Source: Kalaharituber pfeilii
Lineage: Eukaryota > Ascomycota > Pezizomycetes > Pezizales > Pezizaceae
DNA: 10,312 bases
Direction: 5' to 3'
NCBI GenBank assembly: GCA_015179045.1
Contig: WHUZ01000354.1
Span: 1-10,312, forward strand
Of the stretch, positions 1 through 7,123 are shown piece by piece. The stretch's first letter is position 1. Every line of letters begins with the position of its first letter. Made by a program: the position numbers and the translations under genes. The notes beneath the pieces were generated by a model. That model was not told where the DNA came from, did no database searches, and saw nothing but the letters and a program-made list of their open reading frames with translations.

Positions 1-237
1 ATTGTGCTGATCTAATAGACTTTCCAGTAGAACTACTAAGATGTATAATGATGCTGTAGGGATTCGAAATGATTACTGTCAATTATGCAGGCCTGTTTGA
101 ATTTGTCAATAGCCATACATATATTCTTGTCATTATCTATACAACTGTAACCAATAAATTTCAGATAATAAATGATTACGATTATTATAAGAAGTTGAGT
201 TATTTTCTTTACAGCATTAGTACAAAAAGTCTATACT
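1..237. other. AT-rich left flank, no gene seen
   Basis: This stretch is AT-rich and carries no element I can recognise. The only frame of any length (69-278, 69 codons, plus) is rich in Tyr/Ile/Asn, runs into the hAT-like terminus at 239, and shows no domain, so I treat it as a chance frame. It may be part of an older repeat cut by the left edge of the window. Confidence 0.5.
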
Positions 238-238
238 G

Positions 239-256
239 TAGTGAGCAGTACGAGCC
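239..256 (+). repeat. hAT-like terminus 1
   Basis: The sequence begins TAGTGAGCAGTACGAGCC and continues into GAGC/AGCT-type sub-repeats. TAGTG is a usual start for hAT-superfamily terminal inverted repeats. It is one of four related ends in the complex (239, 767, and reverse strand ending at 1169 and 1356). No 8 bp duplication could be matched to any partner end. Confidence 0.5.
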
Positions 257-388
257 AAGCCAGCTTGAGCTCAAATGAGCTAAGATTATGCTTATATTTT
301 TCTTGACAGCTCACTAAAATGCTTAGCTAGTGCAAGGTTTCATAAACTATAAATACTTACTATAGTAATAATTAGAGACTTAGAGCTT

Positions 389-419
389 ATTCTAACCTAC
401 CAAGTTGGTAGGTCAGAAT
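389..419. repeat. 15-bp hairpin at the junction of B copy and left palindrome arm
   Basis: ATTCTAACCTACCAA (389-403) and TTGGTAGGTCAGAAT (405-419) are inverted copies with one mismatch and a single-base spacer. The right half also equals the start of the loop at 957-971. It marks the exact breakpoint where the outer copy of the loop meets the left palindrome arm, and looks like the scar of an inversion or template switch. Confidence 0.8.
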
Positions 420-766
420 GAGAAATAATATTAAAAAAAAAAAAAAAAAAAAAATCCTTTATACTTAATTGATACCTATTGGGAATTACATCTGAAGTCT
501 TTATCAGTATAGTATTATTATATTATTACCATAGGGACTATAATGGAGTAGCACTTTCTGCAGTTTTACTAATGGAATTAAAGACCTTAGTTATACTACC
601 AGATAAAATTTGTGTTTGGAAACCACTCTACCCATTGGAGTATTATACACCTAAACCTTATATATATTTGTGAGTATGTAATCATGATGGCCACTAATGT
701 TAGTTCATGAATACTTAATCAAGTACTGCTGTACTATGAGATAATATAGTAATGGCAGTATGCCAA

Positions 767-1356
767 TAGTGAGCAGCACAAGCTAGCTCAAGCTAAGCTA
801 GAGGATAAGCTCAAGCCAGCTCGTAAGTAAGTGAGCTCGGCTTGAGCTGGCTCGAGCTTAGATTGATTATATACATAATATTGATAAACTAAACTAAACT
901 AAGCTAAATTTTTATCTTTCTTACTACTATCAGCTAAATTGTGCATTTTGAAGTTGTTGGTAGGTCAGAATAAGCTCCAAGTCTCTAATTATTACTATAT
1001 TAAGTATTTACAGTTTATAAAACCTTACAATGGCTAAGCATTTTAGCGAGCTATTAAGAAAAATACAAGTATGATCTTGGCTCGTTTTAGCTCAAGCCAG
1101 CTCGAGCTCAAAATCAGTCCAGCTCGAGCTCGAGCTGGCTCAAGCTGGCTCGGCTCGTGCCACTCACTACTACCAATAACTTCGAAATGTATAATTTAGC
1201 TGATAGTAGTAAGAAAGATGAAAATTTAGCTTAGTTTAGTTTAGTTTATCAATATTATGTATATAATCAATCCAAGCTTGAGCTAAGCTCACTTACTCAC
1301 AAGCTGGCTTGAGCTCACCCTCCAGCTTAGCTCGAGCTAGCTCATGCCACTTACTA
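767..1356. mobile_element. hAT-like ends with CTCGAGC-type subterminal repeats
   Basis: A plus-strand end at 767 (TAGTGAGCAGCACAAGC) faces reverse-strand ends finishing at 1169 (GCTCGTGCCACTCACTA) and 1356 (GCTCATGCCACTTACTA). Each is followed inward by dense AGCTCGAGC/GAGCTGG/CTCAAGC repeats (780-860, 1085-1160, 1270-1340). Subterminal repeats that bind transposase are normal in hAT elements, so this is probably one or two non-autonomous hAT copies trapped in the palindrome. The 8 bp flanks (759-766, 1170-1177, 1357-1364) do not match as direct repeats, so element boundaries are uncertain and no transposase is encoded. Confidence 0.45.
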
Positions 1357-1674
1357 CTAGCATACTGCTATTACTATATTATCTTATAGTATAGCAGCAC
1401 TTGATCAAGTAGTTATGAACTGACATCAGTAGCCATCATAATTATATACTCACAAGTATGAGCAAGGTTTAGGTGCATAATACTTCAATGGATAGAGTGG
1501 TTTCCAAACATAAATTTTATCTGAAGGTATAACTAAGACCTTTAATTCCATTAGTGAAACTGCAGAAAGTGCCAGTGCTGCTTCATTATAGTCCCTATGG
1601 TGACAATATAATAATACTATACTAATGAGAACTTTAGATATAATTTCTAAAAGTATCAATTAAGTGTAAAGGAA

Positions 1675-1738
1675 TTTTTTTTTTTTTTTTTTTAATATCA
1701 TTTATCGCATGCTACCCTAAAGGCTATAGGGATATTAT
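1675..1738 (-). mobile_element. Poly-A-tailed non-LTR retroposon 3' end, copy 1
   Basis: On the minus strand this reads AATATCCCTATAGCC, a short CCTTTAGGG hairpin-like core, GTAGCATGCG, an AT spacer ending GATATT, and then 19 A. Related tails occur at 8671-8730 and 9312-9378. A conserved stem just before poly-A is typical of the 3' end of a LINE/SINE family recognised by its reverse transcriptase. The left palindrome arm preserves only the last ~13 bp of this tail plus poly-A (420-454). The body upstream (higher coordinates) is too decayed to delimit, and I found no TSD. Confidence 0.7.
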
Positions 1739-2330
1739 AATAGCTAAATAAAAGAAGGTTAAAGATAATAATAGAAATGTTCTCACCTAAAATCACCAAG
1801 CCTAACCTAAACCCCTTCTACTTCTAAATATATGTATTGCCTATGGTCACTCTATTAGTATAGGTGTAGCTTGATATTTACCCTACTCCCTCTCCCTCCC
1901 TGGCTCATGCCAGACTGCGGTCAGCTATCTTCCACTCAGCCTAACCTTCCTCTCCTTCTTCATCTCCTTTTCCAGATAAATCACTACCGAACTTATATTT
2001 TTCCCCTCCTCCAACAAGATTGTCTTTTTCCTTAGCTAGCAAATCCCTTCTATCTTTCCTATCTCCAAGTTTATTACCTCCAACCATGCCCTGACCTTCC
2101 CCAAGTCCTTCCACAAGGCAACGCTGTGTACCACGATGCTCATTCTATCCTTTTTTTCTGGCATCAACTCTTAGTGTTTTGGTGTAATGAACAGGTCCAG
2201 GTCAGGGTACAGGATCTGGGTACGGGGTAGGCGGCGGGCGCCGAGGCAAGGTCACGGTGGAGGCGGAAGCAGAGGCGGTCGGGACTATGAGATATCGAGA
2301 CATAGATGTATTAAAAGGCTAGATACACAA
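1739..2330. other. Pyrimidine-rich decayed sequence, possible retroposon body
   Basis: No open gene is visible. From about 1860 to 2150 the plus strand is strongly C/T-rich, so the minus strand is purine-rich. A short minus-strand frame of about 43 codons starts at an ATG near 2164 and contains charged sequence (WKDLGKVRAWLEV), and another neighbouring frame is rich in Lys/Glu/Gly. These could be remnants of the coding part of the retroposon whose tail is at 1675-1738. From 2190 to 2290 the DNA becomes locally GC-rich and purine-rich. Function is not recognised. Confidence 0.35.
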
Positions 2331-2420
2331 CTTGGGTAGGAAACAAGTTGTTGCGTGGAGAAGCAAGAGGGAGGAGGGAGGAGGGCCTCTTTATAGAAAA
2401 CCCTCAGTGGAAAATCCAGG

Positions 2421-2452
2421 CAAACAAGCAAACAAGCAAACAAGCAAACAAA
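2421..2452. repeat. Tandem repeat, 8 bp unit x4
   Basis: Four head-to-tail copies of CAAACAAG, the last ending in A, form a short microsatellite-like array. It is the first of three adjacent arrays. Confidence 0.9.
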
Positions 2453-2453
2453 C

Positions 2454-2550
2454 GAAGTATATGGAAAACCGAGAAGCGACTAGAAGTACATGGAAAACAA
2501 AGGAAACGACAGGAAGTACATGGGTGACCAGGGAATGACTGGAAGCAGGA
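2454..2550. repeat. Tandem repeat, 29-30 bp unit, about 3 copies
   Basis: Units beginning GAAGTAYATGG start at 2454, 2483 and 2513, and a fourth partial unit (GAAGCAGG) starts at 2542. Spacing is 29, 30 and 29 bp, with the divergence usual for a minisatellite. Confidence 0.8.
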
Positions 2551-2603
2551 AGAAGCATCAAGAATATCCGGGAATAAGCTCGGCGATACCTGTTTCCAGC
2601 AGA

Positions 2604-2753
2604 TTCTACGGCTTTCCGGCAGGGTCTATGGCTTCCGGCAGGGTCTATGGCTTCCGGCAGGTTCTATGGCTTTCTGGCGGGTTCTGCGGCTTTCCGGCGG
2701 GTTCTGGGGATCCGGGTTCTTCTAGCAGGTTCTGGCAGGTTCTTCGGTTCAGG
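2604..2753. repeat. GC-rich minisatellite, ~20 bp unit shrinking to ~10 bp
   Basis: About ten units of the type TTCTATGGCTTTCCGGCGGG run from 2604. Unit lengths are 21, 19, 18, 20, 20, then 15, 13, 10, 8 and 6 bp. All start with (T)TCT or TTC and end with GG. The steady shortening at the right side suggests slippage with loss of the middle of the unit. The long frames across it are translations of the repeat rather than genes. Confidence 0.8.
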
Positions 2754-3630
2754 TTGTTAAGCAATGACCGGGATGCTGGCGGCCATGTCGCTTAAGCGTG
2801 CTCATAGGTACAGGGATATATATCGGAGTGCTAGAAGGAGTGCGGCGAATTGCAAGGGTGTCAGGGTCAGCTGCACGTGTACGAGTACTGGCGAGTAGTA
2901 CGTTGGTTACCAGTATAGGACCGGAGCTGGAGGGTCTGGGGCGAGGGGTCTGGGTTGGATTGTTATATTTGGGGTCACATTCCTTACTTTTCTCCCTCTT
3001 AGCCAGTGATACTGGTGGCTGTATTGGTGGTGGTAGCAGTAGTGTCAGTGTCGATAGTTTATTTGGTGGTAGCAGAGCTGGCATCTCTCTGAGTAGTGCT
3101 GGTGCCGATACTGCTAGTGGTGGTGGTAGTGCCATCAATGGCGTAGCTGGTGCTGCTAGCTTCGGTGATGTAACTGGCCTTTCACTGAGTTGGACTGCCT
3201 TTCTCTTTCTTATCTGAGTAGAGATTAGTAGAGATGCCTCCTACTTTCTCTTTACCAGTGACGGTAGCAGTGGTAGTAGTGGTGGCAATGGTTCTTCAGG
3301 CTCCTACTATATCGCCATAATTGAGCTAAAGCCTAGTGACTCCTCTGAGAACTCCCAACCTTCTCCTCCTCAAACCGGCTTCTCGTCCTTCCCATCTCTG
3401 GCAAATGACTAAATCTTTTCCTTCTTGAGGTCTATATATATGAAGAAAAGGAACGCTTCCTTATCCAAGCCATAATTGTTCCTTTCCAAAAACTCCATGA
3501 CACCGGCCTCGAGATTTCTAATCCTTATTATATTGGCACAGCAGAGGTGGGGTTGATATGTAAGCAATAGAGGTGGTGAGCTGAAAAATCCTCTAAAATT
3601 CTCCCTCAAGAGAATAAGGTAGATTCGAGT
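2749..3630 (-). pseudogene. Stop-interrupted reading frame, Pro/Ser/Thr-rich, unknown family
   Basis: One minus-strand frame runs about 290 codons from near 3630 to a TGA at 2749-2751, without a length shift. It is broken by five internal stops: TAG at 3409-3411, TGA at 3370-3372, TAG at 3307-3309, TAG at 3304-3306 and TAG at 3241-3243. Each is one G-to-A step from TGG (the TGA is also one step from CGA), the pattern left by C:G-to-T:A mutation of repeats. The first part has acidic, aromatic and Lys-rich sequence (VMEFLERNNYGLDKEA), and the last ~170 codons are open and rich in Pro, Leu, Ser and Thr. I do not recognise the protein; a decayed gag-like or ORF1-like product of the retroposon whose tail lies at 1675 is possible. 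The overlapping plus-strand 139-codon frame (2798-3217) is Gly/Ser-rich and looks like its shadow. Confidence 0.45.
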
Positions 3631-3672
3631 ATTTTAAAGATAAAAATTAGATCAAAAGACTCAGCTCACTGA

Positions 3673-3822
3673 GCACTTTCGATCTATATAGATTTCAGTG
3701 AGAAGGATGTTGTAGTTATGGAGTCATTTCTAAATGCTCATCCTGAGGTGGTTGTTGTCAGTATGGTGAACAATGAGTATAAAAAAAATGCTTTAAGGAT
3801 ACTCTATATATATGGCTGCTAA
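3673..3822 (+). pseudogene. Short coding-like fragment, unknown
   Basis: A 49-codon stop-to-stop frame includes the stretch DVVVMESFLNAHPEVVVVSM and ends in TAA at 3820-3822. Its amino-acid mix looks more protein-like than the flanking AT-rich DNA. It has no start context, splice sites or partner frame that I can identify, so at best it is a leftover piece of an old gene or transposon. Confidence 0.25.
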
Positions 3823-3920
3823 TATTCAACTATAGTATATAAGTTATCTAATAGAATCACTAATCCTGTCTGATAGCAATTACTTCTTGGCTAATGTCTG
3901 TATATTTTTTTTCACATATT

Positions 3921-4471
3921 ATTGATTGTAGTGTTCATACTCAGTGTGAGTTCTGAGTCGGTTTTTCTGAGGGAGTCGGGTTTCGGGTCAGTTTATGATA
4001 CCATAAAAACATACCCAACTTGGCTGTCGAGTAAGTCAGTATAAGTTGTATATTCGATGTGACTGAGTCAGTATGATAATGTAAAACTACTACTCGGCAG
4101 TGAGTTGGTATGAGCCAAGTAGTATTCGTACCCAGTGTGAGTCGAGTCAGTGTCAAGTTTTGTAGCATATATACATATTTGATATACAATGCCAATAAAT
4201 GCATTTAGCATTCACATCCAGTCTGAGTGAGTCAGGTTCGAGTTGGATTGAGTCGGTAAGTAATGAGGTCGAGCCTGTTTATTACGCCGTAAAACATACT
4301 CAACTTGGCTGCTGAGTGAGTTGGTATGAGTTGTATATACAGCGTAACTGAGTCGGTGTAATAATATACAACTACTACTTAGTTCCTGAGTGAGTTTATA
4401 GTAGGGTTGGAGGAATTTTGCTAAAGCCTTACGCCGACTCAACTCACACTGATATGAACACTAATTGATTG
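3921..4471. mobile_element. Intact non-autonomous hAT element (MITE, 535 bp) with 8-bp TSD
   Basis: The element spans 3929-4463 and is flanked by a perfect 8 bp direct repeat, ATTGATTG, at 3921-3928 and 4464-4471. Its ends are inverted: TAGTGTTCATACTCAGTGTG on the left and, reading in from the right, TAGTGTTCATATCAGTGTG, continuing to GAGTCGG. An 8 bp TSD with a TAGTG-type terminus is diagnostic of the hAT superfamily. Inside, the terminus-like sequence recurs in direct orientation at about 4120 and 4206-4230, and a ~120-175 bp segment is duplicated at an offset near 285 bp (3990-4105 and 4275-4395). GAGTCGGT/GAGTGAGTT motifs are frequent and probably serve as subterminal transposase sites. 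No transposase is encoded; the minus frames 3941-4204 and 4212-4442 are translations of the repeats. Confidence 0.9.
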
Positions 4472-4674
4472 CATCTGTCTTGGTCAATATAATAAGGGTG
4501 TGAATCAATACCCTTTCTAACTATGAAAAACTAGGTAATTAATAACCAAAACAAACAAACTTATCTCTGGCCCGACTAATATCGAGAGAGTCGTTTTTTG
4601 TCCTTCGTCTACCTAAGGACAGTACCTTTCTTTCTAGCCACTTGCTTTCCTACAGCTAACAATCCTCATATATG
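4472..4674. other. Spacer between two MITEs, no feature seen
   Basis: This is AT-rich sequence with a short (ACAAAC)-like run at about 4548-4560 and no recognisable gene, RNA or repeat end. Confidence 0.5.
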
Positions 4675-4676
4675 TA

Positions 4677-4840
4677 ATCACTTGGGCTGGTAAGATAACT
4701 TGCCTTACATTGCATTAGTAGTACTTTGTAAAACAAAGAGTAGATATCTTTAAAGTAAGTATTGAAATAGAATATTCATCATTACTAAGTACTACTAATG
4801 CAATACAATGCTAGGCAAGTTTCCTTACTAGCCCAAGGGA
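4677..4840. mobile_element. Small MITE with ~45 bp terminal inverted repeats
   Basis: The left arm 4680-4727 (ACTTGGGCTGGTAAG ... CATTAGTAGTACTTT) is mirrored by the right arm 4787-4838 (AAGTACTACTAATG ... CTTACTAGCCCAAG), with a 5 bp insertion in the right arm and a few mismatches. The AT-rich loop is about 60 bp. TA dinucleotides at 4675-4676 and 4841-4842 would suit a Tc1/mariner-type target duplication, but the outer 3-4 bases of the two arms differ, so superfamily assignment is tentative. No coding capacity. Confidence 0.75.
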
Positions 4841-4842
4841 TA

Positions 4843-5642
4843 TAGTTTCCTTAGCCCAGATACTATTGAGGCCCATGCGATCTTCAGTTAATCAATTAAA
4901 GTAGAGTGGAGGAGAATAATTCCAAACATAGTAAAGAGAGTCTCTATGTGCATGTCTGCATTTTGCTACAACTGTATACTATTCTTATTAACTTACTCTA
5001 TACCTTGCTCGATTGGCCTATTCGATAGTTCTGCTTTGTTGGTCTGTTTTATATGTCTACCTGACTATCTGTTTGATAGTTTTCTTGATTTGACTCTCCT
5101 ACCACCTAGTGGCTATAGGTCAGGTCAGGGTAACCATATCATAGCAAAATATCATGCTATATTCACAGCTTCTGAGAGCTGTCCAATATCGAAATAAAGC
5201 TTATCTGCATATGCTTCATGACATGAATAATAGAATATTGAAAATGACCTTTATATTGGTGAAAGTTTTAGGTAGATGATATTGTCATGGCAAGTATCTG
5301 TAGTTGTGTGGCTGATTGCTGCCGCTGGAGCAATCTACCTTATGGCCTTTTAACTGAGGTTACAGTAGCAATCTTGTAGAAGCGTAAATTTCTAGGCTGT
5401 GTTCGATTTCAATATCTTGTAAGGATCCCAGCATAGTTGTATGTTCTCATATTTATCTTACTATGCTGCTATCTATTAAAAGGGTTCTATATACTTTAGG
5501 AAATATAAACTATATTTATATCCTAATAACCAAACTATAATTACTGCTATCACCTAGGAATCAAACTCTTCTCTTGTATCTACCCTACCACTTATATCTC
5601 TTCCTACTTTAATTATATTCCTCTCAGATGATGACATCTATT
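4843..5642. other. Gene-poor spacer with weak coding-like traces
   Basis: No convincing gene is present. The 83-codon plus frame at 4946-5197 is Leu/Cys/Tyr-rich, comes from pyrimidine-rich DNA and has no recognisable motif. Between 5270 and 5440 one plus frame reads quite protein-like (DDIVMASICSCVADCCRWSN) before a TAG near 5379, which hints at a decayed exon. A 25-codon frame at 5276-5353 in another register is reported separately. From 5440 to 5640 the sequence is AT-rich with nothing recognisable. Confidence 0.4.
5276..5353 (+). other. Possible 25-codon hydrophobic mini-ORF
   Basis: ATG at 5276 to TAA at 5351-5353 would give a 25-residue peptide, largely one hydrophobic segment (VVVWLIAAAGAIYLMAF). 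It could be a transmembrane tail or simply chance: it overlaps a different coding-like register, and no promoter or conservation can be judged from the window. Confidence 0.15.
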
Positions 5643-5724
5643 GACCAGTACCTTTTTTTTTTTTTTTTTATTTCATATGACCCTGCTTGTAGCTGTTCGC
5701 CATAGTAGGGCTAACCAGTACCTT
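5643..5724 (-). mobile_element. 5'-truncated retroposon insert with ~11 bp TSD
   Basis: A 17-base T run (5653-5669) followed by about 43 bp is bounded by near-identical copies of ACCAGTACCTT (5644-5654 and 5714-5724). On the minus strand the insert is a ~43 bp 3' end containing CTATGGCGAACAGC and GGGTCATATGAAATA, then poly-A. A tail-only insert with an 11 bp TSD is the normal result of target-primed reverse transcription that aborted early. The tail sequence differs from the other three tails here, so it comes from a different LINE/SINE family. Confidence 0.8.
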
Positions 5725-6440
5725 GTTTCTCACAAGTTGCCTGCCCAGTAGATCATCCACCTATTAAAGGAATCTTTCTTGCTATAACAATCCCTTACAA
5801 TGAAGAACAAAAATACAACATCTATTATAAAGACACGGATATTGTCATCTATATGTTGATGCTCAATCTTGCAGGTATAGGAGAGGACAAAGCTATTTCT
5901 TATCAGATTATCTTAGAAAAGGCAAATAATAAGTCTCTACTGACTGTATATATGTACACTCCTCCTCTGCTCCCTTCTACTCCATCTCCTCCTACTCCGC
6001 CCTCTCCTCTTCTGCTCCCTCCTTTCAATCGCTGCTATAGATTGAAGACCAATAGTAACGTTATAAAAGTTTTATGGCTAGCTCCACCCTCTGATAGGAT
6101 AGTCGACCTAGCAGCAACAGATGATTCTAAGATTGTATCTCTTTTCCTCTAGAGGATATATATCTACTATAAAAGATTAAATACTACTAGTTACTAGGTT
6201 ATAGAGCAAGTGTTGGAGGCATCCAATATGGTATCTGGTGGCAGGTCTCTGACCATTATGGTTTCAGAGATATTCAAGGGAATAAATTTTGCTGCCACCC
6301 ATACGAAAATTGATAACACAACTACAGATCATTTTCTGATGTATTATGAGCATAACAATAAATTAAACCAACTTTGGGTCTGGCAACTATATAAGAATTT
6401 TATCTTTTGGTACATTTTCAGAGTACTATTCAGTAGATAG
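5715..6440 (+). pseudogene. Stop-interrupted reading frame, unknown protein
   Basis: One plus-strand frame stays in register from just after the retroposon insert to a TAG at 6438-6440, about 240 codons. It is interrupted only by TAG at 6150-6152 and 6195-6197. The first part is mixed and protein-like (NEEQKYNIYYKDTDIVIYML; NLAGIGEDKAISYQIILEKA). A Pro/Ser/Thr-rich stretch follows at about 5960-6030, and then VDLAATDDSKIVSLFL. After the second stop the frame continues with SGGRSLTIMVSEIFKG and TTTDHFLMYYEHNNKL. I recognise no domain. Both stops are one C-to-T or G-to-A step from CAG or TGG. The TRIM begins 20 bp beyond its end. It may be a transposon or subtelomeric gene remnant; alternatively the frame is chance in TAG-biased DNA. 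Confidence 0.35.
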
Positions 6441-6464
6441 ATCATTGACTACTTGATACAGCTT

Positions 6465-6684
6465 TGTTACGGATTGCAACCGACCGTTTGCAAACCGTTG
6501 CACCAAAAGGTAGAACTACCGGTACCACCCAGTAGTGCGGTCGGTATATATAGGAGTATCCGTACGGGCCAGTCAGCGACTCGCTTACGTTTGCGCACGT
6601 GGTCAAGGATCTTGGCTCCCTTAGACGTCCACACGTACTAGTAATCAGCTTCCCTCTGCTGCCATGGCACGCCAAGCCGTGACA
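6465..6684 (-). repeat. LTR of the TRIM (3' LTR on the minus strand)
   Basis: The repeat is 220 bp with inverted ends TGTTACGG/CCGTGACA and a central TATATATA (around 6546) that could serve as a promoter TATA element in either orientation. It differs from its partner around 6531-6537 (two sites) and around 6559-6562 (a CpG step changed on both strands, CCGT versus CTAT). Confidence 0.93.
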
Positions 6685-6695
6685 TTACTCCCCTG
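6685..6695 (-). other. Polypurine tract of the TRIM
   Basis: On the minus strand this reads CAGGGGAGTAA and ends exactly where the 3' LTR begins (TGTCACGG). Such a tract primes plus-strand DNA synthesis in LTR elements, and its position is the main evidence for minus-strand orientation. Confidence 0.7.
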
Positions 6696-6903
6696 CAGGC
6701 AGAGTACATCCCGGACTCTCTATATATTAACCCCCAGTCACCCGTTACCGCCTTAGGGCTTCAATTTCATGTGCCACCACCACACTACTTTATAACCAGC
6801 GACCGGCATGTGACTGTAAGCCGCTTATCAAATTCAAAGGTCACCTGCAGTATCTGACGTTCGCTACAGGCAAGGTTTGAACCGGCGACCCGACCGGTAG
6901 TAC

Positions 6904-7123
6904 TGTTACGGATTGCAACCGACCGTTTGCAAACCGTTGCACCAAAAGGTAGAACTACCGGTACCACCCGGTAGTACGGTCGGTATATATAGGAGTATCT
7001 ATACGGGCCAGTCAGCGACTCGCTTACGTTTGCGCACGTGGTCAAGGATCTTGGCTCCCTTAGACGTCCACACGTACTAGTAATCAGCTTCCCTCTGCTG
7101 CCATGGCACGCCAAGCCGTGACA
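6904..7123 (-). repeat. LTR of the TRIM (5' LTR on the minus strand)
   Basis: The length and ends match the partner LTR, and it carries the CTAT form of the mutated CpG site. The internal region next to it contains GGTTCAAACC on the minus strand, which resembles a pol III B box or tRNA T-arm, but not as a well-placed primer-binding site. Confidence 0.93.

Larger units (their letters stand above)
238..1706. repeat. Nested inverted-repeat (foldback) complex
   Basis: The left arm (about 420-964) pairs with the right arm (about 1169-1706) as a palindrome centred near 1065, each arm about 540 bp. Poly-A at 433-454 mirrors poly-T at 1675-1693, and similar short frames lie at 479-673 (plus) and 1450-1659 (minus). 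The arms are roughly 85% identical by eye and nearly all differences are transitions. The ~200 bp loop (957-1171) has its own inverted copy outside the left arm at 238-403, about 50 bp shorter. The order is therefore B / arm A / inverted B / inverted arm A. The complex could have arisen by inverted duplication of a transposon nest or by fold-back template switching during repair. No outer TSD was found, so it is not shown to be one transposable unit. Confidence 0.85.

Noticed and set aside
479..1659. Similar 64- and 69-codon frames on opposite strands as paralogous genes
   Set aside because: They are the two arms of the palindrome. Neither has a domain I recognise, so they are at most a small shared coding relic of the duplicated sequence.
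1800..1816. Interstitial telomere-like CCTAACCTAAACCCC
   Set aside because: It is only about two imperfect units with no further repeats, too short to claim an old telomere junction.
2798..3217. 139-codon Gly/Ser-rich plus frame as a gene
   Set aside because: It lies opposite the longer minus-strand frame, and its Gly/Ser/Val bias is what the complement of Pro/Thr/Leu codons gives.
6442..7114. Two near-identical minus-strand frames (77 and 109 codons)
   Set aside because: They are the same LTR translated twice; the similarity comes from the LTR duplication and not from paralogous genes.
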